Shown piece after piece: positions 16,180 through 24,560 of a stretch of 64,000 nt of DNA. The translations under genes and the position numbers were made by a program. Under the pieces are notes generated by a model. That model had not been told where the DNA came from. It searched no databases and was given only the letters and a program-made list of their open reading frames with translations. Location: NCBI GenBank assembly GCA_017460175.1, contig JAFUBO010000003.1, positions 160,651-224,650 on the forward strand. Reading direction: 5' to 3'. The first letter of the stretch is position 1; each line of letters starts with the position of its first letter. This DNA comes from Bacilli bacterium (GTDB lineage: Bacteria > Bacillota_I > Bacilli_A > RF39 > UBA660).

Positions 16180-17259
16180 ATGGGTTTAATTAAAGCTGCT
16201 GTAAGTGCTGCTACAAGTACATTACACGATCAATGGAAAGATTACATTAAATGTGATGATTTAGGAAATGATATTTTAATGAAGAGAGTATCTACTCCAA
16301 ATGGTATTATTTCTAAAGATAGTGCAATTCAAGTTGCACCAGGACAAATTGCAGTAATATTCCAAAGTGGACAAATTTTAGATGCTACTGCTGAAGAAGG
16401 AATTTACACATTTGATCAATCTTCATCACCAACTTTCTTTGCTGGACAATTTGGTGAAGTATTTAAAGAATGGTGGGCACGTTTTGTTTATAATGGGGGA
16501 GTTAGTAAGGAACAAGCTGTTTATTATATAAACGCAAAAGAAATTGTTGATAATAAGTTTGGAACACCTGCACCAATTCCATTCCAAGATTGGTCTCATC
16601 CAATTCCAAATGAAATGACTGGAAATATGACTCCACTAAGAGTTGATGTTAAATGTTTTGGTCGATATACTTTTACTATTAGTAATCCTGCTATATTTAT
16701 GAGTAAAATTGCAGGTACTGCTGAAGAATATAGAAAAGATGTTATTACTGAACAAATGAGAGCTGAAGTTATTTCTGCATTCCAAAATGTATTAAATGAA
16801 TTAGGAAATAGTGAACATAAGACTCCAGTACTTGAACTTCCTAGTGCTACTGATGAAATTAAAAAAGCAATGGATGAAAAAGTATTTGATCAACCAATTA
16901 GAGATCGTGGTATGAGTATTAAAGGTTTTGTTGTTGAATCTGTAACATTAGATGATGAATCTAATGCTAAGATTGATAACTATGAACTTTCTTCAAATAC
17001 AAAGATGCAAAGAGGTTCTCTTGTTGGTTCTTATGGAAAAGCTGTTCAAGATGCTGCTAATAACGCAAATGGAGCTGCTAATGGATTTATGGGTCTTGGA
17101 ATGATGAATATGGCAAGTGGCGGAATCGTTGGAGGAGCTGCAACTGCACCTTTCCAAGATAATAATGCTCAAGCTGGGGCAAATGGATTCTGTTCAAAAT
17201 GTGGATCTCCACTTACTGGACCTTTCTGTTCAAAATGTGGAACTAAAGCTGGAGAATAA
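16180..17259 (+). CDS. SPFH/virion-core-like protein, YdjI family, with zinc ribbon
   Basis: 359 aa. Starts MGLIKAAVSAATSTLHDQWKDYI, typical of the YdjI / virion core protein group of SPFH-domain proteins, with the SPFH core from ~40 to 260 (QVAPGQIAVIFQSGQ, RVDVKCFGRYTF). Gly/Ala/Met-rich linker (~285-330), then two CxxC pairs at the C-terminus (CSKCGSPL, CSKCGTKA). SPFH proteins scaffold membrane domains and respond to envelope stress; the B. subtilis homologue lies beside pspA-family genes. AGGAG precedes ATG 16180. Codon use is noticeably smoother than its neighbours, which suggests high expression. Confidence 0.88.
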   Translation: MGLIKAAVSAATSTLHDQWKDYIKCDDLGNDILMKRVSTPNGIISKDSAIQVAPGQIAVIFQSGQILDATAEEGIYTFDQSSSPTFFAGQFGEVFKEWWARFVYNGGVSKEQAVYYINAKEIVDNKFGTPAPIPFQDWSHPIPNEMTGNMTPLRVDVKCFGRYTFTISNPAIFMSKIAGTAEEYRKDVITEQMRAEVISAFQNVLNELGNSEHKTPVLELPSATDEIKKAMDEKVFDQPIRDRGMSIKGFVVESVTLDDESNAKIDNYELSSNTKMQRGSLVGSYGKAVQDAANNANGAANGFMGLGMMNMASGGIVGGAATAPFQDNNAQAGANGFCSKCGSPLTGPFCSKCGTKAGE

Positions 17260-17267
17260 TAATTATT

Positions 17268-17291
17268 AAAAGATGCTTATGCATCTTTTTT
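17268..17291 (+). terminator. Terminator of the SPFH unit
   Basis: Stem AAAGATGC/GCATCTTT, loop TTAT, then T-run. Confidence 0.85.
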
Positions 17292-17418
17292 TGTTATATA
17301 TTTTCTTTATTACTAATAAAAAAAATGTAGTTTTTTATGGTTGACAAATTCTTATTTTCTTTATTTATCAACAAAAAATTGGTAATAAAAAAATTTTATA
17401 TCTCTTTATTTATGAAAT

Positions 17419-17447
17419 TTGACAGTCATTTTTTTACCTGCTAAAAT
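17419..17447 (+). promoter_or_regulatory. Strong promoter of the ankyrin gene
   Basis: Consensus -35 TTGACA (17419-17424), 17 bp, extended -10 TGC-TAAAAT (17439-17447). A second TTGACA at 17342-17347 has no good -10 and is disregarded. The rest of 17292-17418 is A/T-rich with no other feature seen. Confidence 0.8.
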
Positions 17448-17479
17448 AGTGAATTGTCCTGTGTAAAGAGGTGTTTATA

Positions 17480-18154
17480 ATGAATAATGAAATATATAAT
17501 AATTGTAAGGAGGATCCAACCCTCATATTTTCAATTATCAAATCAGAAAATTATGAATTAGCTTATAATTTAATTAATAAAAATATAGTAAGTATTAATA
17601 CAGTTGATTTTTTTGGTAATGATGTAGTTACTAGATTTTTAAAAGCTAAACAATATGATTATGTAATACTTCTAATGAAAAAGAAAAATTGGAATGTTAA
17701 TAATCAAAATGATGATGGAAATACTTTTGGTCATATTCTTGCTAATGATAATTCACCTATGGCATTAAAAGTAGCAGAGCAGTTAACTAAGAAAAGTAAT
17801 TATTTACCTAATCTAAAAAATAAACGTCATGAAACAGCTATGGATATTGCTATTAATAATAATTATTTATGTACTGCTTTTAAGATTTTAAATGATAAGA
17901 GATTTAATGATATTGATTTTTCTTCATTTAAAAATTTATTTATGGCAAGTATTCAAAATAAGTATTATGGAAAATATTCTAAAATAAATAATTTGGAAAT
18001 AATAGTTGATAGTTTAGAGAAAAAAGAACTTGATGATACTATGAAAAATATAGTTTCTGTTATTAGTGATAATATGGATAAAATTAAAAATGATATTATG
18101 AATAACAGAACTTATACTTTAGAGAGTATAATCAATAGTTATGTATCAGAATAA
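17480..18154 (+). CDS. Ankyrin-repeat-like protein
   Basis: 224 aa, soluble. Residues ~35-145 contain about three degenerate ankyrin-like repeats (INTVDFFGNDVVTRFLKAKQ, VNNQNDDGNTFGHILA, NLKNKRHETAMDIAINNNYL), followed by an all-helical C-terminal part. Ankyrin repeats bind proteins; the partner is unknown. AAAGAGGTG precedes ATG 17480; the in-frame GTG at 17471 is part of this ribosome site. Single-gene unit with a strong promoter and its own terminator. No secretion signal is visible, so an intracellular role is more likely than an effector role. Confidence 0.7.
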   Translation: MNNEIYNNCKEDPTLIFSIIKSENYELAYNLINKNIVSINTVDFFGNDVVTRFLKAKQYDYVILLMKKKNWNVNNQNDDGNTFGHILANDNSPMALKVAEQLTKKSNYLPNLKNKRHETAMDIAINNNYLCTAFKILNDKRFNDIDFSSFKNLFMASIQNKYYGKYSKINNLEIIVDSLEKKELDDTMKNIVSVISDNMDKIKNDIMNNRTYTLESIINSYVSE

Positions 18155-18182
18155 TAAAGTGTTTTTACACTTTATTTTTTTA
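18153..18182 (+). terminator. Terminator of the ankyrin gene
   Basis: Stem ATAAAGTGT/ACACTTTAT with T-rich loop, then T-run. Confidence 0.85.
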
Positions 18183-18225
18183 TTTTTATTTGTTAAAATA
18201 TATAAGAATGAAATGGAGGGATACT

Positions 18226-19638
18226 ATGCGTATACCTGATTATAATGAAGCACGTACTAGAGACAAGAGAGAATATAAAAGATTAGATTTTAAATTGGAT
18301 AAAGAAGTTTTAAACAAATATAGTGGAAAAAAATATTTTATTAAGACATATGGTTGTCAAATGAATGAACATGATAGTGAAAATATTAGTGCTTTGCTTG
18401 AAAAGTTAGGATTTACTAGAGTGGATAATTATTTAGATGCAGATTTAGTTTTACTTAATACTTGTAGTATTAGAGAAAATGCTCATAACAAAGCTTTTGG
18501 TATGTTAGGTAGACTTAAACATTTAAAATTAGAAAAGAAAGATTTAATAATTGGTTTGACTGGTTGTATGGCACAAGAGACATTAGTTGTTGAAGAAATA
18601 CTTAGAGATTATAAATTTGTTAATTTTGTTTGTGGTACACATAATTTAAATGAATTACCTAGAATAATAGATAAATCTATAGAATCGAATAAACAACAGA
18701 TAGAAGTTTATTCTAGAGAAGGAGATCTATATGAAGGATTACCTGTAGTTAGAACTAATAATTATAAAGCATATGTTAATATAATTTATGGTTGTGATAA
18801 GTTCTGTACATATTGTATAGTTCCATATACTAGAGGAAGAGAACGTAGTCGTTTAAAAGAAGATATATTAGCTGAGGTAGATGAATTAATAAAAGATGGT
18901 TATAAGGAAATTACTTTATTAGGTCAAAATGTTAATGCTTATGGTAAAGATTTATATGAAGATTATAATTTAGGTGATTTACTTGAAGAAATTGCTAAGA
19001 AGGATATTCCTCGTATTAGATTTATGACAAGTCACCCTTGGGACTTTACAGATAAGATGATTGAAGTGATTGGTAAATATAAAAATATTATGCCTAGTGT
19101 TCATTTACCTGTACAAAGTGGTTCAAATAAAGTGTTAAAACTTATGGGTAGAAGATATACTAGAGAGAGCTATTTAGAATTGTTTCATAAAATAAAAGAT
19201 ACAGTTAAAGATGTAGCTATAAGTACTGATATTATTGTAGGATTTCCTGGGGAAGAAGAGTCTGACTTTTTAGATACATTATCATTAGTAGAAGAATGTA
19301 AGTATGATAATGCTTTTACATTTATATTTAGTGAACGTGTTGGAACTCCTGCTTGTAAGTTAAAGGACAATACTTCATTGGAAGAAAAAGAAGAAAGATT
19401 ACAGAGATTAAATGAAGTAGTTAATAGGTATTTCTTAGAAAATAATAAAAAATTAGAAGGTACTGTTTTAAATGTATTAGTAGAAGGTGTATCAGAAAAG
19501 AAAGATATGTATTATGGATATAGTGAAACTAATAAATTAATTAATTTTACCTCTGACAGTATATTAAAACCAGGAGACTTAGTAGATGTTGAAATAACTT
19601 CTGCTAAGACATGGAGTTTAGATGGAAGAATTAAATAA
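18226..19638 (+). CDS. miaB: tRNA-2-methylthio-N6-dimethylallyladenosine synthase
   Basis: 470-aa radical-SAM methylthiotransferase that modifies A37 of tRNAs reading UNN codons. The N-terminal domain has the three conserved Cys for the auxiliary cluster (YGCQMNEHD, LNTCSIREN, GCMAQ). The radical-SAM triad is CDKFCTYC in GCDKFCTYCIVPYTRGRERS, and a C-terminal TRAM domain follows (~residues 405-470). ATG 18226 is chosen because ATGGAGGG lies just upstream. It overlaps ricA by 17 bp. Order miaB-ricA-cotE is the B. subtilis ymcB-ymcA-cotE order. Confidence 0.97.
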   Translation: MRIPDYNEARTRDKREYKRLDFKLDKEVLNKYSGKKYFIKTYGCQMNEHDSENISALLEKLGFTRVDNYLDADLVLLNTCSIRENAHNKAFGMLGRLKHLKLEKKDLIIGLTGCMAQETLVVEEILRDYKFVNFVCGTHNLNELPRIIDKSIESNKQQIEVYSREGDLYEGLPVVRTNNYKAYVNIIYGCDKFCTYCIVPYTRGRERSRLKEDILAEVDELIKDGYKEITLLGQNVNAYGKDLYEDYNLGDLLEEIAKKDIPRIRFMTSHPWDFTDKMIEVIGKYKNIMPSVHLPVQSGSNKVLKLMGRRYTRESYLELFHKIKDTVKDVAISTDIIVGFPGEEESDFLDTLSLVEECKYDNAFTFIFSERVGTPACKLKDNTSLEEKEERLQRLNEVVNRYFLENNKKLEGTVLNVLVEGVSEKKDMYYGYSETNKLINFTSDSILKPGDLVDVEITSAKTWSLDGRIK

Positions 19639-19951
19639 AAGTTTAGATGAAGTAGTTAATGTTATTAAAAATTCTAAGGAATATAAAATGTGTATTTCAT
19701 TAAAACAACAGATGGATTCTAATTCAGAGATTTCTTCATTAGTAAAAGAAATTAAGTTAAAACAAAAAAAATATATTAGAGAAAATAATTCTAATATACT
19801 TAGTGAATTAAAAGAAAAAGAAGAGAAACTTAATTCTATACCAATTTATCATATATATTTAGAAAATTTAGAAAAAGTTAATTATATGATTAATTATGTT
19901 AAAGAAGAATTAAATGATTATTTTGATAATTTGTTAAATAAAAAATACTAG
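19622..19951 (+). CDS. ricA: YlbF/YmcA family regulator, RicA-like
   Basis: 109-aa all-helical protein of the YlbF/YmcA (Com_YlbF) family. In B. subtilis YmcA (RicA) forms the Y-complex with YlbF and YaaT, which modulates RNase Y and affects competence, biofilm and sporulation. Assignment rests on the heptad-rich helices (EIKLKQKKYIRENNS, LKEKEEKLNSIPI), length and position directly after miaB. Unlike B. subtilis YmcA it lacks a C-terminal Cys-containing tail; the only Cys is in KMCISL. The start lies inside miaB with GGAG upstream. Confidence 0.82.
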   Translation: MEELNKSLDEVVNVIKNSKEYKMCISLKQQMDSNSEISSLVKEIKLKQKKYIRENNSNILSELKEKEEKLNSIPIYHIYLENLEKVNYMINYVKEELNDYFDNLLNKKY

Positions 19952-19969
19952 TTAACTAGTATTTTTTTA
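19941..19969. terminator. Bidirectional terminator between ricA and phospholipase gene
   Basis: Perfect inverted repeat AAAAATACTAG/CTAGTATTTTT with A-run on one side and T-run on the other, serving convergent genes; it includes the ricA stop. Confidence 0.85.
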
Positions 19970-20582
19970 ATTCTTCTAATATTTTATTTGTAGTTTCTTC
20001 AATAAACAATTTAATTATATTTATATCAATTGTATATTGTTTTTCTTGTTTTGAATTTTCTATAATAATGCCCACTTTATTTATTAGAATATCTAATTTA
20101 TTAACAGGTATTTCATTTAATGGTGTATCTGGAATTGTAAAATCTTCATAAAATAATGATAAATCTAAGTTATATTCATCAATAATACTTATATTTAAAT
20201 TAGTATAATCTGAATATAATAAATTTGATATTTCTTCCTTAGTTGAATTTATTATTGAACCATCTAAAAGTTTAATTATATTAGTTTGATTAGTTATTTT
20301 AGGAATAAACTCTTCATCCCAAATTTTATCAGTATATAAATGTATAAAATATCCTAAATTAAATGAATTATATTTAAATGTTGGATATCTTTTTACAAAT
20401 AGATTTATATTTGGAACATTACTTCTGTTATTGAATGAGAAGTGTGATATTGATTTATTAATTCCTATTTGTTTTGAAATATCAGGAGCGATAGATCCTA
20501 AATAATAGTCTTTTGTATTATCAATTTCTAATTTATCTTTTAAATTTTTAGCTATCGCTAGATGAATAATTGTTGATGCCAT
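19956..20582 (-). CDS. Zinc-dependent phospholipase C-like protein
   Basis: 208 aa. N-terminal MASTIIHLAIAK, then YLGSIAPDI, HFSF and GYFIHLYTDKIWDEEF provide the His/Asp pattern of the zinc-dependent phospholipase C family (S1/P1 nuclease-like fold). There is no signal peptide, so it is probably cytoplasmic; similar stand-alone proteins are common in Firmicutes with unknown substrates. Excellent minus-strand ribosome site AAGGAGGAG before the ATG. It sits reversed between ricA and cotE, breaking an otherwise conserved order. Confidence 0.8.
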   Translation of the reverse strand: MASTIIHLAIAKNLKDKLEIDNTKDYYLGSIAPDISKQIGINKSISHFSFNNRSNVPNINLFVKRYPTFKYNSFNLGYFIHLYTDKIWDEEFIPKITNQTNIIKLLDGSIINSTKEEISNLLYSDYTNLNISIIDEYNLDLSLFYEDFTIPDTPLNEIPVNKLDILINKVGIIIENSKQEKQYTIDINIIKLFIEETTNKILEELKKY

Positions 20583-20690
20583 ATACTCCTCCTTATTCTT
20601 TATATTGATTATATCATTTGTTTTATAACTAATAAATAATTTTTGGTACTTTTTTATTTATTTTTACATATATTAGAATGGGAGGATAAT

Positions 20691-21230
20691 ATGTCTAATT
20701 ATAAAGAAATTGTTACTAAAGCGATAATCTCTAAGGGAAAAAAATTATTTACTACAACAGATAGTGTAGCTGTATCAAACCCTTCTACTGTATTAGGATG
20801 TTGGGTTATTAATCATAATTTTAATGGGGTAAAAGAAAATAATAGTATTATTATAGATGGAAGTTATGATGTTAATATTTGGTATTCATATGATAATGAT
20901 ACAAAAACTGATGTAGTTAAGGAAACAAAGAATTATCATGAGGTTGTTCATATGAGAAATGTAAATGAAACAGATGGTGAAGAAATTATAGTTAGAAGTT
21001 TAAAACAACCTAATCCAGTAAAAGTAGAAATTGATAATAATAAAATTATATATACAATTGAAAAGGAATTAGGAATTGAATTAGTTGGTGATGTAAAAGT
21101 AAAAATAGAAGCTAATGAGGAAGAGGATAATTGGGATGAAATTGTAGAAGAAAAGGAAAATATAGAAAGTTTAGAAGAAACAATTGATAATGAGGTAAAA
21201 GAAGATTATATAGATGAAAAAACTATATAA
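20691..21230 (+). CDS. cotE: Outer spore coat protein CotE
   Basis: 179 aa, clear CotE family member: MSNYKEIVTKAIISKGKK start, VLGCWVINHNFNG, GSYDVNIWYSYDNDTKT and an acidic C-terminal tail (~145-179). In Bacillus CotE is the morphogenetic protein that organises the outer coat on the forespore surface. ATG 20691 follows GGGAGGA. It lies downstream of miaB-ricA as in B. subtilis, with one minus-strand gene inserted. No clear T-run terminator before rpsP, only a weak stem (TTTTTGTTAACAAAAA, near 21234-21249). Confidence 0.93.
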   Translation: MSNYKEIVTKAIISKGKKLFTTTDSVAVSNPSTVLGCWVINHNFNGVKENNSIIIDGSYDVNIWYSYDNDTKTDVVKETKNYHEVVHMRNVNETDGEEIIVRSLKQPNPVKVEIDNNKIIYTIEKELGIELVGDVKVKIEANEEEDNWDEIVEEKENIESLEETIDNEVKEDYIDEKTI

Positions 21231-21252
21231 TCTTTTTGTTAACAAAAAAAGG

Positions 21253-21281
21253 TTGACATAGTAATAGTTTTTTATTATAAT
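21253..21281 (+). promoter_or_regulatory. Consensus promoter of rpsP-khpA
   Basis: TTGACA (21253-21258), 17-bp spacer, TATAAT (21276-21281): fully consensus, as expected for a ribosomal protein gene. Confidence 0.92.
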
Positions 21282-21310
21282 ATCTATGTATTTAGAAATG
21301 GAGGGATATT

Positions 21311-21580
21311 ATGGCAGTTAAATTAAGATTAACAAGAATGGGTGCTAAGAAGAAACCTACTTATAGAATAGTTGCTACTGATTCACGTCGCCCTAGAGAT
21401 GGTCAATATTTAGAATTAGTTGGAACTTATTCACCATTAAATGAACAAACAAAGATAAATGAAGAAGTTGCATTAAAATGGTTAAATAATGGGGCTATTC
21501 CAACAGATACTGTTAAAAATTTATTTAGTAAAGAAGGAATCATGAAGAAATTTGCTGATTCTAAAAAGAAAGGTAAGTAA
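21311..21580 (+). CDS. rpsP: Small ribosomal subunit protein bS16
   Basis: 89 aa, standard bS16: [20 protein letters not shown] start, [40 protein letters not shown]. Binds 16S rRNA early in 30S assembly. ATGGAGGG before ATG 21311 and a consensus promoter fit strong expression. Followed by khpA, the order rpsP-ylqC of Bacilli; ffh upstream and rimM/trmD downstream are missing here. Confidence 0.98.
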   Translation: MAVKLRLTRMGAKKKPTYRIVATDSRRPRDGQYLELVGTYSPLNEQTKINEEVALKWLNNGAIPTDTVKNLFSKEGIMKKFADSKKKGK

Positions 21581-21582
21581 TC

Positions 21583-21831
21583 ATGAATTTAGTAGAATTA
21601 ACAGAAGAAATAGTTAAATCTTTAGTAGTAAATAAAGATAGTGTCAGTGTTAAAGAATTTGAGACTGAGGAAGAAGGAGTAACTCTTATTCAAGTAATGG
21701 TTGATGATTCTGATATGGGACGTGTTATTGGAAAAGAAGGACGTACTGCTAATGCTATTAGAACTTTAGTACAAGCAAGTAGTGCTTTAAAAGACAATAA
21801 GTATATTAAAATTGACATAGATAAGTTTTAG
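21583..21831 (+). CDS. khpA: KH-domain RNA-binding protein KhpA (YlqC)
   Basis: 82 aa with one KH domain: DSDMGRVIGKEGRTANAIRT carries the GxxG loop (GKEG). KhpA pairs with KhpB (Jag/EloR) and affects cell elongation and small-RNA biology in Firmicutes. Starts 2 bp after rpsP, co-transcribed, then a terminator. Confidence 0.94.
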   Translation: MNLVELTEEIVKSLVVNKDSVSVKEFETEEEGVTLIQVMVDDSDMGRVIGKEGRTANAIRTLVQASSALKDNKYIKIDIDKF

Positions 21832-21857
21832 AAAGTCAAATGACTTTCTTTTTTTTA
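21829..21857 (+). terminator. Terminator of rpsP-khpA
   Basis: Stem AGAAAGTCA/TGACTTTCT, 2-nt loop, overlapping the khpA stop, then T-run. Confidence 0.85.
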
Positions 21858-21892
21858 TTAATTAGTATATAATTATTTATGAGGTATATAAT

Positions 21893-22603
21893 ATGAATAA
21901 TAATTTAATAATACCTAATCATATAGGTATAATAATGGATGGTAATGGTAGATGGGCACAAGAGAAAGGGCTTGCTCGTACTATGGGCCATAAAAAAGCG
22001 GTAGAAACATTAAAAGATTTATGCATATATATGGCTGATGTTGGTGTAAAGTATTGTTCTTTGTATGCTTTTTCTACAGAGAACTTTAAGAGAGATATTA
22101 AAGAAGTTAATTTCTTAATGGATTTATTTATTACGATATTTGAAAAAGAATTTGCATTTTTGATAGATAAAGGTGTTAAAGTGATTTTTTCTGGTAGAAG
22201 AAAACCTCTTTCAGATAAAGTGTTAAAAGCTATGGATAAGATAGTCGAAGATACAAAAAGTAATAAAAAATTAGTTCTTAATATATGTCTTAATTATGGT
22301 AGTCATGCTGAAATAATTGATACTACTAAGAAAATTTGTGATATGTATAAAAATGGTAAAATTAATTTAGATGATATAGATGAAGAGTTTATATCAAAGA
22401 ATTTATATAATGATTTACCACCACTTGATTTTGTGATAAGAACAAGTGGGGAATTAAGACTTAGTAATTTTATGATGTGGCAGGCAAGTTATGCAGAATT
22501 TTATTTTCCTAAAACATATTTTCCTGATTTTAATAGTATTGAGTTTGATAAAGCTATTTTAGAGTTTAATAATAGAAATAGAAGATTTGGAGGGATAAAA
22601 TGA
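21893..22603 (+). CDS. uppS: Undecaprenyl diphosphate synthase
   Basis: 236-aa cis-prenyltransferase making the C55 lipid carrier for peptidoglycan and surface glycans. Catalytic Asp in IMDGNGRWA, RTMGHKKAVE (pyrophosphate binding), and C-terminal DFVIRTSGELRLSNFMMWQ with the conserved RTSGE and Ser-x-Asn segment. First gene of a coupled uppS-cdsA-rseP unit; ATGA overlap with cdsA. Confidence 0.97.
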   Translation: MNNNLIIPNHIGIIMDGNGRWAQEKGLARTMGHKKAVETLKDLCIYMADVGVKYCSLYAFSTENFKRDIKEVNFLMDLFITIFEKEFAFLIDKGVKVIFSGRRKPLSDKVLKAMDKIVEDTKSNKKLVLNICLNYGSHAEIIDTTKKICDMYKNGKINLDDIDEEFISKNLYNDLPPLDFVIRTSGELRLSNFMMWQASYAEFYFPKTYFPDFNSIEFDKAILEFNNRNRRFGGIK

Positions 22604-23400
22604 CAAAAAGAATTATAAGTGCAATTATAATGATACTTATATTTGTTCCATTTTTAATAGTAGGAGAATTTCCTTTTGCAATATTTATGTCTGTACTTGC
22701 ATTATTAGGTTTATATGAGTTATTAAAAGTTCGTGAAACTAAGAAAAAATTTCCGATAGTTTTAAAAGTAATTGCATATATTTTAACAGGGTATTTTTGT
22801 TTGTATAATACTAGTTCAATTGAATTTATTAATAAATTTGATTATCGTGTAATGGCATTTATTATATTCTTATTTATTACACCAATGGTATTTATTAATG
22901 ATACAAAAAAATATAATTTAAATGATGCATTATTTTTAATAGGATCAGTATTGTTTATAGGATTTAGTTTTAATTTAATAATTATTACTCGTAATTATGA
23001 TATTACATATATAATATATTTATTATTGATAACTACTATTACTGATACATTTGCTTTATTTACTGGTAAGTTAATAGGCAAACATAAATTATGCCCAAAG
23101 ATTAGTCCAAAGAAGACTATTGAAGGATTAATAGGTGGAGTATTTATGGGTACTTTTGCGGCTGTTTGTTTTTATAATACTGTGATTAGTAGTAGTGTGT
23201 CTTTAGTTTTAGTGATTGTTCTTACATTGGTACTTACTTTAGTAGGACAATTAGGAGATCTGGTATTTTCATCTATTAAAAGATATTATGATGTTAAGGA
23301 TTTTTCTGATATAATCCCTGGACATGGTGGAATACTTGATAGATTTGATAGTTTAATATTCGTTACACTTGCGTTTATTATTTTAATAGGAATATTATAG
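22600..23400 (+). CDS. cdsA: Phosphatidate cytidylyltransferase
   Basis: 266-aa polytopic membrane enzyme that makes CDP-diacylglycerol for phospholipid synthesis. About seven or eight hydrophobic helices and the C-terminal family signature SSIKRYYDVKDFSDIIPGHG followed by GILDRFD. ATGA overlap with uppS; rseP follows 11 bp later. Slightly shorter than some Bacilli homologues but complete. Confidence 0.96.
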   Translation: MTKRIISAIIMILIFVPFLIVGEFPFAIFMSVLALLGLYELLKVRETKKKFPIVLKVIAYILTGYFCLYNTSSIEFINKFDYRVMAFIIFLFITPMVFINDTKKYNLNDALFLIGSVLFIGFSFNLIIITRNYDITYIIYLLLITTITDTFALFTGKLIGKHKLCPKISPKKTIEGLIGGVFMGTFAAVCFYNTVISSSVSLVLVIVLTLVLTLVGQLGDLVFSSIKRYYDVKDFSDIIPGHGGILDRFDSLIFVTLAFIILIGIL

Positions 23401-23411
23401 GAGGGATTAAA

Positions 23412-24464
23412 TTGTCTATTATTATCAATTTATTGTTATTTATTTTAATTTTAGGAGTTATAGTATTTGTTCATGAATTTGGTCATTTTATACTGGCTAA
23501 AATGAATGGCGTTTATGTTTATGAATTTGCATTAGGAATGGGTCCTAAAATATGTGGATTTAAAAAAGGAGATACTGAATATAATTTAAGAGCTGTTCCT
23601 ATTGGAGGTTTTTGTCAATTAGCAGGTGAAGATTTAGATGGGGATGATGAGAAAAAAATTCCTAAAGAAATGAGACTTCAAAATAAAAAAGCTTGGCAAA
23701 GATTTTTAATAATGTTATTTGGACCAATGAACAATTTTATATTAGCAGTTATACTTTTATTTTTAATAGCGGCTATTTGGGGTGGAACTACTATGAATCC
23801 TATTGTATCAGGAGTAGAAAAAGGTTCTGCAATATATGATGCTGGTATTAAAAAAGGTGATAAAGTAATTTCCATAAATGGTAAAAAAATAGAAACAAGT
23901 GATGATCTTACCTTATATTTGGCTATTGCTCCTACAAGTAAGAAGAATAAAATAGTTGTTTCAAGAGATAACCAAGAAATTACTTTTAGAGTAAAACCTA
24001 AAAAAGTAAAAATAGATGGAAAAGATTCATATAAATATGGGGTTATTATTAAACAAAAGAAAACTAAAGGTTTAGGTAATGCTTTTGTTTATACTTTTAA
24101 AAAGACGAAATCTATTTTTAAACAAATGTTTATTACTGTTGGATATTTATTTACAGGTAGAATTCATTTAAATCAATTATCTGGACCTGTTGGTATATAT
24201 TCAGTAGTAGGACAACAAAGAACTGCGGGACTTGCTAGTATAATATATTTAACAGCTTTTTTAAGTATAAATGTTGGATTTATTAATTTACTTCCAATAC
24301 CTGCTTTTGATGGAGGACATATTCTATTTATAATTATAGAGAAAATTAAAGGTTCTCCAGTAAAACCAGAATTAGAAAATAAAATACATAGTATATTCTT
24401 GATATTATTAATGCTTTTAATGTTAGTGATAACATTTAATGATATTATAAGAATGTTTAATTAA
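23412..24464 (+). CDS. rseP: Site-2 intramembrane metalloprotease RseP/RasP
   Basis: 350 aa. Zinc motif HEFGH in the first membrane helix, PDZ domain (~115-205), and the second active-site helix with LPIPAFDGGH. It cleaves membrane-bound anti-sigma factors and remnant signal peptides. TTG 23412 is the start: TAGGAGGG lies 6-7 bp upstream and any later start would remove the HExxH helix. In many Bacilli dxr lies between cdsA and rseP; here it does not. Terminator follows. Confidence 0.95.
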   Translation: MSIIINLLLFILILGVIVFVHEFGHFILAKMNGVYVYEFALGMGPKICGFKKGDTEYNLRAVPIGGFCQLAGEDLDGDDEKKIPKEMRLQNKKAWQRFLIMLFGPMNNFILAVILLFLIAAIWGGTTMNPIVSGVEKGSAIYDAGIKKGDKVISINGKKIETSDDLTLYLAIAPTSKKNKIVVSRDNQEITFRVKPKKVKIDGKDSYKYGVIIKQKKTKGLGNAFVYTFKKTKSIFKQMFITVGYLFTGRIHLNQLSGPVGIYSVVGQQRTAGLASIIYLTAFLSINVGFINLLPIPAFDGGHILFIIIEKIKGSPVKPELENKIHSIFLILLMLLMLVITFNDIIRMFN

Positions 24465-24466
24465 AT

Positions 24467-24494
24467 TAAAAAATTCCTTTAATGGAATTTTTTT
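24467..24494 (+). terminator. Terminator of uppS-cdsA-rseP
   Basis: Stem AAAAATTCC/GGAATTTTT, 6-nt loop, T-run. Confidence 0.85.
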
Positions 24495-24560
24495 GTTTAT
24501 AATATTTTTATAAACTATTAATTTATTTTTGATATAATATTTATATATGGAGGTGATACT

